NCBI GenBank assembly: GCA_943331445.1
Contig: CALQLO010000004.1
Location: forward strand, 62,001 to 126,000
Direction of reading: 5' to 3'
DNA: 64,000 nt
DNA from: Akkermansia muciniphila
GTDB taxonomy: Bacteria > Verrucomicrobiota > Verrucomicrobiia > Opitutales > UBA953
Under the pieces are notes generated by a model, which saw only the letters and a list, made by a program, of their open reading frames with translations, searched no databases and was not told the DNA's origin. Position numbers and translations under genes: made by a program. Positions 27,703-36,302 of the stretch are shown piece after piece. Each line of letters starts with the position of its first letter. Position 1 is the stretch's first letter.

Positions 27703-28020
27703 ATGATTAATCTCACCGAAGCCGCTGCCCAGCAAATCCGGGTGCTGCATCAGGCTCAGGCCAATCCTGAGTCCGTGCTTCGCGTGCTCGTCGAGACCGG
27801 TGGCTGCTCCGGCTTCGAGTACGGAATGTCTTTTGATGTCCGGAAGGCTGATGATTTGGAATTCGAGAGTCAGGGGCTCAAACTCCTCATCGATCCGACG
27901 AGTCACGCCTACCTTGACGGCTCGACGGTCCACTTCGATGATGGCCTCCACGGCAAGGGCTTCGAAGTCCGCAACCCCAATGCCACCAGCACTTGCGGCT
28001 GCGGCAAATCTTTCAGTTAA
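27703..28020 (+). CDS. erpA: A-type iron-sulfur carrier (ErpA/IscA/HesB family)
   Basis: A 105-residue A-type carrier with the three invariant cysteines, C35 in [10 protein letters not shown] and C98/C100 in the C-terminal TCGCGKSFS. These bind a [2Fe-2S] or [4Fe-4S] cluster and pass it to client apoproteins. The cytosolic location follows from the lack of any signal. ErpA, IscA and SufA are hard to tell apart; the isolated position away from isc/suf genes favours an ErpA-like role. The downstream MsrB gene starts 4 bp later and is probably cotranscribed. Fe-S demand from the large ACIII subunit ActB and U32 protein in this window is consistent but not specific. Confidence 0.9.
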   Translation: MINLTEAAAQQIRVLHQAQANPESVLRVLVETGGCSGFEYGMSFDVRKADDLEFESQGLKLLIDPTSHAYLDGSTVHFDDGLHGKGFEVRNPNATSTCGCGKSFS

Positions 28021-28024
28021 GACC

Positions 28025-28642
28025 ATGAACAAACACCCCTGGATCATCGCCACCGGCGCCCTCATCATCGCCGCCCTCACCTACTCCCTTTACGCCGTCG
28101 CCGAAAAAACTCCGGCCACGCCCCCCGCTTCCGCCACTGAAACCAAGACCATGAAAGAAACCGAACCCAAAGCCAAAGGCCCTCAGGTGCTCATCACGCC
28201 CGACGATGGTAAGGGCGGCCTCGGCAAGCCGGTGCTCGTCGATAAAATTATCAAGACGGACGCCCAGTGGGCCGCCCAGCTCACGCCTGAGCAGTACCAC
28301 GTGACGCGTGCCAAGGGCACGGAACGCCCCTTCTGCGGCACCCTGCTCGATAACCATAAGAATGGCACGTATCACTGCGTGTGCTGCGATCTCCCGCTCT
28401 TTTCTTCTGCTGCCAAGTTCAACTCAGGCACCGGCTGGCCGAGCTTCTTTAAGCCCGTCTCCAAGGAGAACGTCGCCACCCATGAGGACAACGCCTACGG
28501 CATGAAGCGCACGGAAATCCTTTGCGCCCGCTGCGACTGCCACCTTGGACACGTCTTCGAAGACGGCCCCGCCCCCACGGGCCTCCGCTTTTGCCTGAAC
28601 TCCGAGTCGCTTAAGTTCAAGGAACTCAAAGCGGCGAAGTAA
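28025..28642 (+). CDS. msrB: Membrane-anchored peptide-methionine (R)-S-oxide reductase
   Basis: A 205-residue MsrB. Residues 5-25 form an uncleaved or signal-type hydrophobic segment followed by a low-complexity Pro/Thr/Lys linker to about 53, so the catalytic domain should face the periplasm. Zinc cysteines are C118/C121 ([11 protein letters not shown]) and C167/C170 ([12 protein letters not shown]); the catalytic C190 lies in [10 protein letters not shown], and C104 in RPFCG is a candidate resolving cysteine. It repairs Met-R-sulfoxide in envelope proteins. The upstream open frame to 27800 runs through erpA and is not part of this gene. It converges on the DUF1552 gene (4 bp). Confidence 0.92.
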   Translation: MNKHPWIIATGALIIAALTYSLYAVAEKTPATPPASATETKTMKETEPKAKGPQVLITPDDGKGGLGKPVLVDKIIKTDAQWAAQLTPEQYHVTRAKGTERPFCGTLLDNHKNGTYHCVCCDLPLFSSAAKFNSGTGWPSFFKPVSKENVATHEDNAYGMKRTEILCARCDCHLGHVFEDGPAPTGLRFCLNSESLKFKELKAAK

Positions 28643-28646
28643 ACGC

Positions 28647-29912
28647 TCAGGCCATCTCGAGGCCGCGCATGGTGCTCTTTGATAAGGCGAATTCGCCGAC
28701 CTCGATGCCCATACGCTGCAGCATCGTGACGTAGAGATTGCTCAACGGATAGTTATTAAGCTTATCGAAAGCTAAGTGCTGACCGTGGCGGTAGCCGCCG
28801 CCTGCGATCATGGCGGGCAGATTGACGTTCGAGTGCGAATTCGCACTGCCCATCGGCGTACCATAAAGGACCTGGGTACGATCGAGCAGCGACTGCCCTT
28901 CCTCCTTGGTGCCTTCGAGGGCCGTCAGGAAATCATTGAGCGCACCGAACTGGGCCTCTTCCTTGGCCCGTAGTTCCGCGACGGCCTCTGGCCGGTTGCC
29001 GTGGTGCGTGATATTATGAATCACCGTGGTGTCGATGAAGAGTGATATGATCCGGGTGGAGTCGGTCTCGATGGCCAGCTTCATCACGTCGAACATCAGG
29101 CGGGTCTTGGCGACGAACTCTTTCGTGTCATCGATGTCATTCGGAGCGGTGGCACGCACGACCGGCTTGGGGCGATATTCCCATTCCTCGGAACTATGGA
29201 GACGCTTCTCAAGTTCGCGCACGGTGGTGTAATACTCATCCATGCGCTGTTGATCATTCTTGGAAAGAGTCCGGTTAAGACGCTGGGACTGGTCTCCTAC
29301 GAAATCCAGCATACTGCGACCTTGGCGCAACGCCTCTACATTGGCCGCCACCTCACTGGCCTTGCCCTGCATAAAGAGCTTCTGGAAGAGCCGGCGGGGG
29401 CTCTTTTCAGCCGGGATGGGGGCACCGCTGCGGGTATAGCTCAGTGTCGGCGAGCCATCGCTGACCATAGCGAGCGGCAACGAAGGATAGCGCGTGGCGG
29501 AACCGATGTGCTCAGCGGCCAGCTGGTCTAAGGAGACCCAGTTACGGAAGCCGCCCCGATCAGGGTGCGGGGTGCCGGTCAGGAAGCATTTCTCGGCTGC
29601 GTGGCCACCCGTCACGCCAGGCAGGCTCACGCCAGAGAAAACCGTCATGCGATTGCGATGCGTCTCCAGTTTTTGGAGATAGGCCGGGAGGGCGAAATCG
29701 CGTCCCGCCTTCTCGGGGAAGAAGAACTGTGGCATGATGCCCATGTTCGTCTGAATACAAACCATGCGACGGGGAATCTTGGCCTGAGCTGACTCCTTCG
29801 CGAAAGCGGGCATCATCGCGTCCAGCAACGGCAAGGCGATGCCGGCCCCGGCGGCCCGGAGGAAGGTGCGGCGGGAAAGTGAACGGTGGAGGCCGAGTTG
29901 GATTTTATTCAT
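28647..29912 (-). CDS. DUF1552 Tat-exported protein
   Basis: A 421-residue DUF1552 protein. The N-terminus is a Tat signal (SRRTFLRAAG at 13-22) with a hydrophobic run to about 38. The mature part opens with RRMVCIQTNMGIMPQFFFP and contains GGHAAEKCFLTG and RTQVLYGTPMGSANSHSN, conserved in the alkaline-phosphatase-like DUF1552 group common in Planctomycetes and Verrucomicrobia. Its biochemical role is not known. It is nearly always encoded next to a DUF1592-type cytochrome, as here, which is third upstream in the same minus-strand operon. The intervening small gene (HMA-like) is less usual. Confidence 0.88.
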   Translation of the reverse strand: MNKIQLGLHRSLSRRTFLRAAGAGIALPLLDAMMPAFAKESAQAKIPRRMVCIQTNMGIMPQFFFPEKAGRDFALPAYLQKLETHRNRMTVFSGVSLPGVTGGHAAEKCFLTGTPHPDRGGFRNWVSLDQLAAEHIGSATRYPSLPLAMVSDGSPTLSYTRSGAPIPAEKSPRRLFQKLFMQGKASEVAANVEALRQGRSMLDFVGDQSQRLNRTLSKNDQQRMDEYYTTVRELEKRLHSSEEWEYRPKPVVRATAPNDIDDTKEFVAKTRLMFDVMKLAIETDSTRIISLFIDTTVIHNITHHGNRPEAVAELRAKEEAQFGALNDFLTALEGTKEEGQSLLDRTQVLYGTPMGSANSHSNVNLPAMIAGGGYRHGQHLAFDKLNNYPLSNLYVTMLQRMGIEVGEFALSKSTMRGLEMA

Positions 29913-29927
29913 AAAGGGGTTTTGTTT

Positions 29928-30494
29928 TCAGGGGTGCTCGAGCCCACGCACCTTCTTAAGGGCGGCATCCAAAGTTTTCTGGTCGGTCTTAGCAGGATCA
30001 ATCCGCGCGCTGATAGCGCCATCCTTCCCGACGGTGGCGCTCTCGACACCTTCGAGCTTGGCGATACCGTTATAAACGGCGTAACGACAGCCGCGGCAGT
30101 CGAGGATATGCGGTCGGAGCTGAATCAAGGTCGTTTTTTCCGACGGGATGCCTGCCAGAGGCTTGAGGGCGAACGTCCGGGTCGAGGCGGCGCCGAGCAG
30201 GGAATCCAGCCGCTGCACGAGCTGCTCTTCCGAGGGCGGCTTCTTCGCGTTATAGTTTGTCATGACCAGCGCGGGGTCCAGCCGCCAGACCGCGACCGTC
30301 GAAGCGTAATCCACCCGCACTAACTCGACCCCGGGGAGGGTCGGGACGATTTCCTTTAAATCCTCCACGCGGGATGGTTCAAAAAGCCCGACAACCCGGC
30401 GAGATATCTCCACCGATGGAGCGGCAGGCAGATCGGCCGTCAGGCCAGCGACGAAGAGCGAAGCGAAGACGAGGGATGAAATAAAAGTGCGCAT
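29928..30494 (-). CDS. Exported protein with two HMA-like domains
   Basis: A 188-residue protein with a signal peptide (MRTFISSLVFASLFVAGLTA, cleavage probably near residue 25). Two ferredoxin-like heavy-metal-associated repeats can be drawn. The first, about 30-75, lacks cysteines. The second, about 125-185, keeps the metal-site pair C133-x2-C136 in ILDCRGCRYAVYNGIAKLEG, where HMA domains usually show GMxCxxC. Copper or another soft metal is the likely ligand. It lies 3 bp after the DUF1592 cytochrome gene and 15 bp before the DUF1552 gene, so it is inside that operon, possibly supplying or sensing metal for one of its neighbours. Confidence 0.65.
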   Translation of the reverse strand: MRTFISSLVFASLFVAGLTADLPAAPSVEISRRVVGLFEPSRVEDLKEIVPTLPGVELVRVDYASTVAVWRLDPALVMTNYNAKKPPSEEQLVQRLDSLLGAASTRTFALKPLAGIPSEKTTLIQLRPHILDCRGCRYAVYNGIAKLEGVESATVGKDGAISARIDPAKTDQKTLDAALKKVRGLEHP

Positions 30495-30497
30495 CGT

Positions 30498-33152
30498 TCA
30501 GCGGGTCTGGAAAAGCGGGCTGCGGATCAGTTCATGAATAAGCGTGCGCATACCGCCGCCCTGCGCTTCCGTGCGGGCCACGATTTCGGCCAAGGCGGTA
30601 CGATCCCCGAAAGACAATGCGTGACCCGTGGAGTAAACCGTCAATTGCTCGGCGAGATTACGCAGCAACAGTTGGCGCTCGTTGGCCAGAATATCCTTAA
30701 GCTGCAGAATATCGGCAAACTTGCGACCGTCGGGCAGTTCGCCGCTGGCGTCCACTTTAGGTCCCAACTTGAAGTCGATTTTGATCCGCGGATCGATGCT
30801 GCCCCGCGGGGGCACGTCACCCTCGCCAATACTCCGATAGCGGCCGCGCTGACCGCCGATGACATCGAAGGATTCAAGGGCGAAGCCAGCGGGATCGATC
30901 TTCGTATGACAGGAGGCGCACGCGGGATCGGCACGATGTTTGGCCAGCTGTTCCCGGATCGTGGTCGTACCCTGGACATCTGGTTCGACGGCGGGGACAT
31001 TGGCGGGCGGTGGCTCAGGCGGGCGACCCAGCAGCCGCGCCATCACGAAAGAGCCACGCACCACGGGAGAGGTCGTGGTCCCATTGGCGGTGACCTTCAG
31101 GAGGGCGGCCTGGGTGAGAAAGCCTCCGCGCACACAACCCGCGGGGAGCGTGACCTTGCGGATTTCCGGGCCACTGACGCCCGTGATACCATAATGCACG
31201 GCGAGCCTTTCGTTGAGCATCGCGAAATCCGAACGCACGAGGAAACTAGCGTCGAGATTACGTTCCAGCAGTTCGCGGAAATAGGCGCGCGTTTCCGAGA
31301 CCATTGAATCCTGCAGGTAAGGATTAAATTCCGGGTAGAGCTTCTTGTCAGGGTCGTTCACGCCGATGGAGCGCAGCTTCAGCCATTGACCGAGAAAATC
31401 TTCCACAAAGCGATCGGACTTCGGATCACTGAGCATGCGCTCGATTTGTTGGTCGAGCACCTTGGGGTCGCGGATCTGACCAGAGGTAATCAGGCCGGCC
31501 AGTAACTCGTCCGGTTGCGAATTCCAAAGGAAGTAGGAGAGCCGCGAGGCCAAGGCATAGTCATCTAGCTTTCCAGGGGCCTCAACGTGGTAAAGGAAGT
31601 CCGGAGAGCACAGTGCGGCGCGATAGACCCACCGCATGGCGGTCTCAAAACAATCGCCAGCCTTCACGCGTAGATCAAACTGGGCCAGGTATTGGGCGCG
31701 CGTTTCCGCCGTCACTGGACGGCGGAAAGCCTTGGGTAGGAAGTCGGCCAGGAGTTTATCCGCATCCGCCATGGGATGAGCACTGGTGACGGACCAGACA
31801 CCCTTCTCGGTCTCGGGCCGATTGCGACAACCGATAATGTCCTGCCGAAGCGGCACGCGCACCGGGGGGCGTTGAGCCGCCTTGGGGTCAGGCTTGATTT
31901 CCGAGATAGGCAGCGAACCGAAAAGCAGCTGGTGGCTACGCGGTGGCCACACGTCATTGAACGGGCCTTCGATATCAACCCAATCACTGACGACGCAAGG
32001 CCCCGTGTAGCCCATGATGCGACCCTTCGGGCCGTAGTTACCGATACGATAAAGCCTGATCGGAGCGAGTGACGCTGGATTGAAGCCGATGGTCTCCTTT
32101 TCGTTAAACCAAACATTCATCTCGTGGACCTTAGATTCGAGCGAGGGAGCGGCGAAATAGCCGAGCACGTAGCTCGGGTGCTGCCCGCCGCGGCCATTCT
32201 CATTGAACTGCACGACCGAAAGTCGGGCCGCTTCCACACCCCGCGCTGGACGGACTTCGCCCTTATCCCAAGTGAGGCTCCAGAAAGAAGCCCGGATACG
32301 GTAACGACCCGGATACAATGAGGCGAAATGGCGGAAGTAAGGATTCCATGAATCATCCTCATGGCGGAAGACCCCTACGCTGCTCATGCGATCAAAAATG
32401 CCAATCTGCTCGTGGGCGCCTTGGTCGACGTGGGCGTATTCTCCTGCCGGCGGGAAGACCGGATCCGGTTTCTTGTCGCGGAACAACATGGCGTCTCCCT
32501 GCATCAGCATGATGTCTGGCTCGTAGTTACGGGCCAAGGAAAGCCGCACTAATGAGGTGGCGGGAGCGACCGGGCGCGTCGCGATAGCCATATTCAGGAC
32601 GGTATCGGCGGCATCGATATAGCGGGCTAAATTGACATGGGAGATATCCAGCGCGTCGCTGTTATTATCGAAGCCATGGGCGGAGCCATCGGCCGGGAGG
32701 CCAGCCCGCACGGCGATGCCCGGCAGAGCAAAAAGATCTCGGACGGTATTCTCGTACTCGGAACGCGTCATCCGGTGCAAAGTCGTCCGACCCCCACCGA
32801 CCTGCTTGGTCGCCTCGGCTTGCAGGAGGGCCCGGGATAAAACTGCCTTCACCGCGGCGACGTCCGCCACCGGTGGGCGGGCCTTCTTCTTGGGCGGCAT
32901 CTCGCCGGATTCAATCCGGTCGTGAATCTTTACCCAGCGGCTAAAATTCTCGGCCTCCGTGAGCTGGTCACGTAACGCGGTGAGGTCCAAATTTCCCTTC
33001 TTCGTTTCCGCGTCGTGGCACCCCGTGCAGTGGGCCTCTAGAAATGGCTGGATTGCTGGCTTGATCGACTCGGCGCCTGCCGCGGTAAGCGCCACAGAGG
33101 ACAGCAAACCCAGGCAGGCATTGAGGAAAAAGAATCGGCGAAGCGAGGGCAT
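30498..33152 (-). CDS. Planctomycete-type multidomain cytochrome (DUF1587/1595/1592/1588/1585)
   Basis: An 884-residue exported protein from ATG 33152 (a TTG at 33164 is open too). After the signal peptide (to about 26) an N-terminal class I-like heme site CTGCH is at about 42-46. Then come PSD3 (DUF1587) with MTRSEYENTVRDLFAL, and DUF1595, DUF1592, DUF1588 and DUF1585 regions. The second cysteine site DPACASCHTKIDPAGFALE is in the DUF1588 part. Such proteins are typical of Planctomycetes and Verrucomicrobia and lie next to DUF1552 genes; their substrate is not established, though a role in oxidative polysaccharide or aromatic breakdown has been proposed. First gene of the operon. Confidence 0.9.
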   Translation of the reverse strand: MPSLRRFFFLNACLGLLSSVALTAAGAESIKPAIQPFLEAHCTGCHDAETKKGNLDLTALRDQLTEAENFSRWVKIHDRIESGEMPPKKKARPPVADVAAVKAVLSRALLQAEATKQVGGGRTTLHRMTRSEYENTVRDLFALPGIAVRAGLPADGSAHGFDNNSDALDISHVNLARYIDAADTVLNMAIATRPVAPATSLVRLSLARNYEPDIMLMQGDAMLFRDKKPDPVFPPAGEYAHVDQGAHEQIGIFDRMSSVGVFRHEDDSWNPYFRHFASLYPGRYRIRASFWSLTWDKGEVRPARGVEAARLSVVQFNENGRGGQHPSYVLGYFAAPSLESKVHEMNVWFNEKETIGFNPASLAPIRLYRIGNYGPKGRIMGYTGPCVVSDWVDIEGPFNDVWPPRSHQLLFGSLPISEIKPDPKAAQRPPVRVPLRQDIIGCRNRPETEKGVWSVTSAHPMADADKLLADFLPKAFRRPVTAETRAQYLAQFDLRVKAGDCFETAMRWVYRAALCSPDFLYHVEAPGKLDDYALASRLSYFLWNSQPDELLAGLITSGQIRDPKVLDQQIERMLSDPKSDRFVEDFLGQWLKLRSIGVNDPDKKLYPEFNPYLQDSMVSETRAYFRELLERNLDASFLVRSDFAMLNERLAVHYGITGVSGPEIRKVTLPAGCVRGGFLTQAALLKVTANGTTTSPVVRGSFVMARLLGRPPEPPPANVPAVEPDVQGTTTIREQLAKHRADPACASCHTKIDPAGFALESFDVIGGQRGRYRSIGEGDVPPRGSIDPRIKIDFKLGPKVDASGELPDGRKFADILQLKDILANERQLLLRNLAEQLTVYSTGHALSFGDRTALAEIVARTEAQGGGMRTLIHELIRSPLFQTR

Positions 33153-33263
33153 GAGGAACGGCAATGTCCATCGTCCTGAACAGACGGGGAACGGCAGTGG
33201 GGTAGTCAGGCCAATTTGCCCTTACGCCAGCAGTTGCCAAACCAATATGACCTACCCGCCAGC

Positions 33264-34631
33264 TCAGCGCCGAGCCCGCTTTGACGCTTTAGCCCTAACG
33301 ACCGTCGCTTTCTTTTTCTTCAGCGGGGCGGGCTTTTTCTTGGCTACCACTTTGGCGGGGGACTTCTTCTTCGCGACGGGCTTGGATTTCTTCGGGAGAG
33401 GCTTCTGGGCGGCGACTTTCTTCGCTGGGGCGGGCTTAGCTTTCGCCTTCACGACGACCTTCTTCGCAACGGGCTTCTTCGCGGCAGGCTTTTTCACGGC
33501 AGGCTTTTTCACGACCTTAGCCTTCGCTGGCTTACCCTTCGCAGGCTTCGCGGCAACGACCTTGGCCGGATGTACCTTGGCGAGACGCTTAGCCACCGCT
33601 GGCTCAACGTAAGGGGCCGGGGCCTTCGGACGCTGATCGACCGGACCTTTGACGGCGGCCCAAAGTTTATCGCGGAATTCCTGGATGCCGGCCTGGGAGT
33701 AACAAGAAATCGGGATGACGATATCCTTCACGCGTTCCTGGAACAGCTTCAGTTTCGCCGCGGCTTCGGGGAGGTCCATCTTGTTGGCCACGATGATGCG
33801 CGGCTTCGCGGCGAGAATCGGCGAGTAGAGGCGAAGTTCGCGCTCAAGGATGCGGTGGTCGTCCCACGGATTACGGTTCTCGCTGCCGGCCATATCGATG
33901 ATGAAAACCAGCAACGAACAGCGTTCGACGTGGCGAAGGAACTGGTGACCGAGGCCCCGGTTTTCGTGGGCTCCTTCGATGAGACCAGGAATGTCCGCCA
34001 TGACGATGCGGTCGAAACGGTCTTCGTAATCAATCACGCCCACATTGACGTGCAAGGTCGTGAACGGATACGGCGCCATCTTCGGACGGGCGGCCGTGAG
34101 GAGATTCGTAAGCGTCGACTTGCCGGCGTTCGGGTAGCCCACGAGGCCGATGTCGGCGATGGTCTTCAGCACGATGCGGAAGGTGCCTTCTTCGCCGGGG
34201 TAACCCGGGGTCGTGCGGCGCGGAGCCTGATTCACCGAGCTCTTGAAATTCATGTTGCCCATGCCGCCTTTGCCACCGGCGAGAAGGATGACGCGTTCAC
34301 CGTGCTCGGTGAGTTCAGCCACGAGACGGTTGGAGCCCTCTTCGAGCACCTGCGTGCCCGGAGGCACTGGCAGAATCAAATCGCCACCATCAGGCCCAGC
34401 GCACTGGCGACCCATCCCTGGGGCACCATTACGAGCGCGGCGGTGAGGCTGCCAGCGGTAGTGCTGCAGGTCGCCTTCGTTACGATCGCAGACCAGGACG
34501 ACGTCGCCACCCTTGCCGCCGTTACCTCCGTCGGGGCCGCCCTTTGGGATAAATTTCTCGCGGCGGAAGCTGACGCAGCCGTGGCCGCCGTCTCCGGACT
34601 TCAATACAACCTTGGCTTCGTCGATAAACAT
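33264..34631 (-). CDS. obgE: GTPase Obg with long basic C-terminal tail
   Basis: A 455-residue Obg/CgtA. Residues 1-157 form the glycine-rich Obg fold (FIDEAKVVLKSGDGGHGCVS), and the G domain follows, with G1 at 165-172 (GYPNAGKS), DIPG at 213-216 and NKMD at 283-286. Obg binds the 50S subunit and takes part in ribosome assembly and stringent control. After about residue 330 there is no OCT domain but a ~125-residue tail made almost only of Lys, Ala, Pro and Val (AKKPVAKKV-type units), ending SKRARR. Such tails resemble histone H1-like proteins. It is transcribed alone, downstream of the ABC genes' strand neighbours but separated from them. Confidence 0.95.
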   Translation of the reverse strand: MFIDEAKVVLKSGDGGHGCVSFRREKFIPKGGPDGGNGGKGGDVVLVCDRNEGDLQHYRWQPHRRARNGAPGMGRQCAGPDGGDLILPVPPGTQVLEEGSNRLVAELTEHGERVILLAGGKGGMGNMNFKSSVNQAPRRTTPGYPGEEGTFRIVLKTIADIGLVGYPNAGKSTLTNLLTAARPKMAPYPFTTLHVNVGVIDYEDRFDRIVMADIPGLIEGAHENRGLGHQFLRHVERCSLLVFIIDMAGSENRNPWDDHRILERELRLYSPILAAKPRIIVANKMDLPEAAAKLKLFQERVKDIVIPISCYSQAGIQEFRDKLWAAVKGPVDQRPKAPAPYVEPAVAKRLAKVHPAKVVAAKPAKGKPAKAKVVKKPAVKKPAAKKPVAKKVVVKAKAKPAPAKKVAAQKPLPKKSKPVAKKKSPAKVVAKKKPAPLKKKKATVVRAKASKRARR

Positions 34632-34685
34632 TTGCCCCTTAAGTAGGCCTCCCCTGCCCCGAGGGCGAGGAGGAAAGGCGACGGT

Positions 34686-35456
34686 TTAGCGCTCCAGCCC
34701 GCGCGAACGACGCAACCAGCGCTCAATCGGCGAGAAGAAGATGAGATCCGCCAGAAGCCCAACCAGCATCACGACCGCCATCACACCCATCACCAGGTCC
34801 ATGCGGTGCAAGTCGCGACCAGCGTTCAACAAGGCCCCCAGGCCGAAGCCATCGATGATTGCCACGAAGATTTCCGCCGCCATCAGCGAGCGCCAAGCGA
34901 AGGCCCAGCCCTGCTTCAGACCGCTAATGATGCCAGGTAAAGCGGCCGGGAAGATCACGTGCGTCCAGAGATGCCAGCCGCGGGAGCCCATCGTCTGGGC
35001 GGCACGAAGATAGAGTGGCTGAACGTTGAGCACCGACTCCTGAACCGCAATGACGACGGCCCAGACTGTACCCATGACGACGACGAAAACCACGGCTGCT
35101 TCAGTCGGGTCGAAGGCGATGATTGCCACCGGGACCCAACAAACCGAGGGAAGTGTCTGCAGGCCGAGCGAAAGAATACCGATCGTATCGCGGGCGAGGC
35201 TGGAGCGGGCGCAGAGAGCACCAATGGGGATGCCGATGGCGGCACCGATGGCGAAGCCAAGCATCAGACGGCGCATCGTGACCCAGGTAGCGGAGGCCAA
35301 CGAACCGTCGCAGAGCGCCGACCAGAACCAGGCACCGATTTGCGTGGGCGCAGGAACGAAAAAGTCCTCGACGCGACCGGAACGTACGTACCACTCCCAG
35401 AAGCCAAGGACGAGCAGGCCGATTACGATCGGCACAAGGGCACGGGGGGATTTCAT
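34686..35456 (-). CDS. ABC transporter permease, nitrate/sulfonate/taurine type
   Basis: A 256-residue inner-membrane permease of the SsuC/TauC/NrtB family with six or so helices. The EAA-type coupling loop is clear: AAQTMGSRGWHLWTHVIFPA then LPGIISGLKQGWAFAWR, the usual signature for contact with the ATPase. It starts 4 bp inside the ATPase gene, giving tight coupling. It should pair with the binding protein and ATPase encoded just upstream. Substrate type (aliphatic sulfonate, taurine, nitrate, bicarbonate or a pyrimidine precursor) cannot be determined from the permease. Confidence 0.92.
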   Translation of the reverse strand: MKSPRALVPIVIGLLVLGFWEWYVRSGRVEDFFVPAPTQIGAWFWSALCDGSLASATWVTMRRLMLGFAIGAAIGIPIGALCARSSLARDTIGILSLGLQTLPSVCWVPVAIIAFDPTEAAVVFVVVMGTVWAVVIAVQESVLNVQPLYLRAAQTMGSRGWHLWTHVIFPAALPGIISGLKQGWAFAWRSLMAAEIFVAIIDGFGLGALLNAGRDLHRMDLVMGVMAVVMLVGLLADLIFFSPIERWLRRSRGLER

Positions 35457-36256
35457 ACGAGGCCCTCCTTGGGTTCAGCGAGGTGGGCCGAAAGGGCCGT
35501 GGTGATATCCGCGGCCAAGGTGGCAAGGGCCGGATCGTTGATCCGGCGAGGACGAGGCAGGTCAATGTTGAAAACCTGTCGGATGCGTCCGGGGTTGGGC
35601 GAAAGGAGCACCACGCGGTCGCCGAGGCAGACCGCCTCACGGATGTTATGCGTGACCAGCACGATGGTCTTCTTGCGCTGCGTGAAAATCTTCTGGATAT
35701 CGCCGTAAAGCTGATCGCGCGTCAGTGCGTCGAGGGCGGAGAACGGTTCATCCATGAGTAAGACGCGCGGATTAGGAGCCAGCGAGCGGGCGAGAGCGAC
35801 GCGCTGACGCATCCCGCCGGAAAGTTCATGCGGGCGGGCCTTCTCCTTGTCACCGAGCCCAACGAGATCGAGATAGTAGCGGGCGGCCTCGGTGCGCTCG
35901 GCGTCAGTCAGGCCAGGCTTTAATCGCAAACCGAACAACACGTTTTCCAAAGCATCGAGCCAAGGGAAAAGCGCATCTTGCTGGAACATTACCAGCCGAT
36001 CACGTCCGGGTTCGACCACATCGGCTCCGTCCAGTTTAATGGAGCCATCATCTACCTGCTCCAAGCCCGCCAGCAGACTAAGCAACGTAGATTTGCCGCA
36101 GCCCGAAGGTCCGACGAGCACGAGAAACTCACCTTCCTTTACCTGCAGGCTAATGTCCTCCACGGCTGTGACGAGACCGGCGCGTCCGTTGAAACGCTTG
36201 GTCACATGTCGCAGCGTGAGCTGGGAATTGGATTCACTGGACGGGTTAGCCGGCAT
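35453..36256 (-). CDS. ABC transporter ATP-binding protein, nitrate/sulfonate/taurine type
   Basis: A 267-residue ABC ATPase of the SsuB/TauB/NrtD group. Walker A is at 49-56 (GPSGCGKST), the Q-loop motif MFQQDALFPWLDALENV follows at 90-106, the signature LSGGMRQR at 145-152, and Walker B with the D-loop LLMDEPFSALDAL at 166-178. It drives uptake through the partner permease, whose start overlaps its stop. The binding-protein gene lies 46 bp upstream. Together they form a complete importer on the minus strand. Confidence 0.94.
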   Translation of the reverse strand: MPANPSSESNSQLTLRHVTKRFNGRAGLVTAVEDISLQVKEGEFLVLVGPSGCGKSTLLSLLAGLEQVDDGSIKLDGADVVEPGRDRLVMFQQDALFPWLDALENVLFGLRLKPGLTDAERTEAARYYLDLVGLGDKEKARPHELSGGMRQRVALARSLAPNPRVLLMDEPFSALDALTRDQLYGDIQKIFTQRKKTIVLVTHNIREAVCLGDRVVLLSPNPGRIRQVFNIDLPRPRRINDPALATLAADITTALSAHLAEPKEGLV

Positions 36257-36302
36257 GGAGGCGAAGGATTAGCGGGAACGGGTAAAAGAATGGCAAGGAG
36301 TG

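Noticed and set aside
27800-28024. Open frame upstream of msrB running through erpA
   Set aside because: It lies in another frame of the certain erpA gene; the MsrB anchor and catalytic domain begin at ATG 28025.
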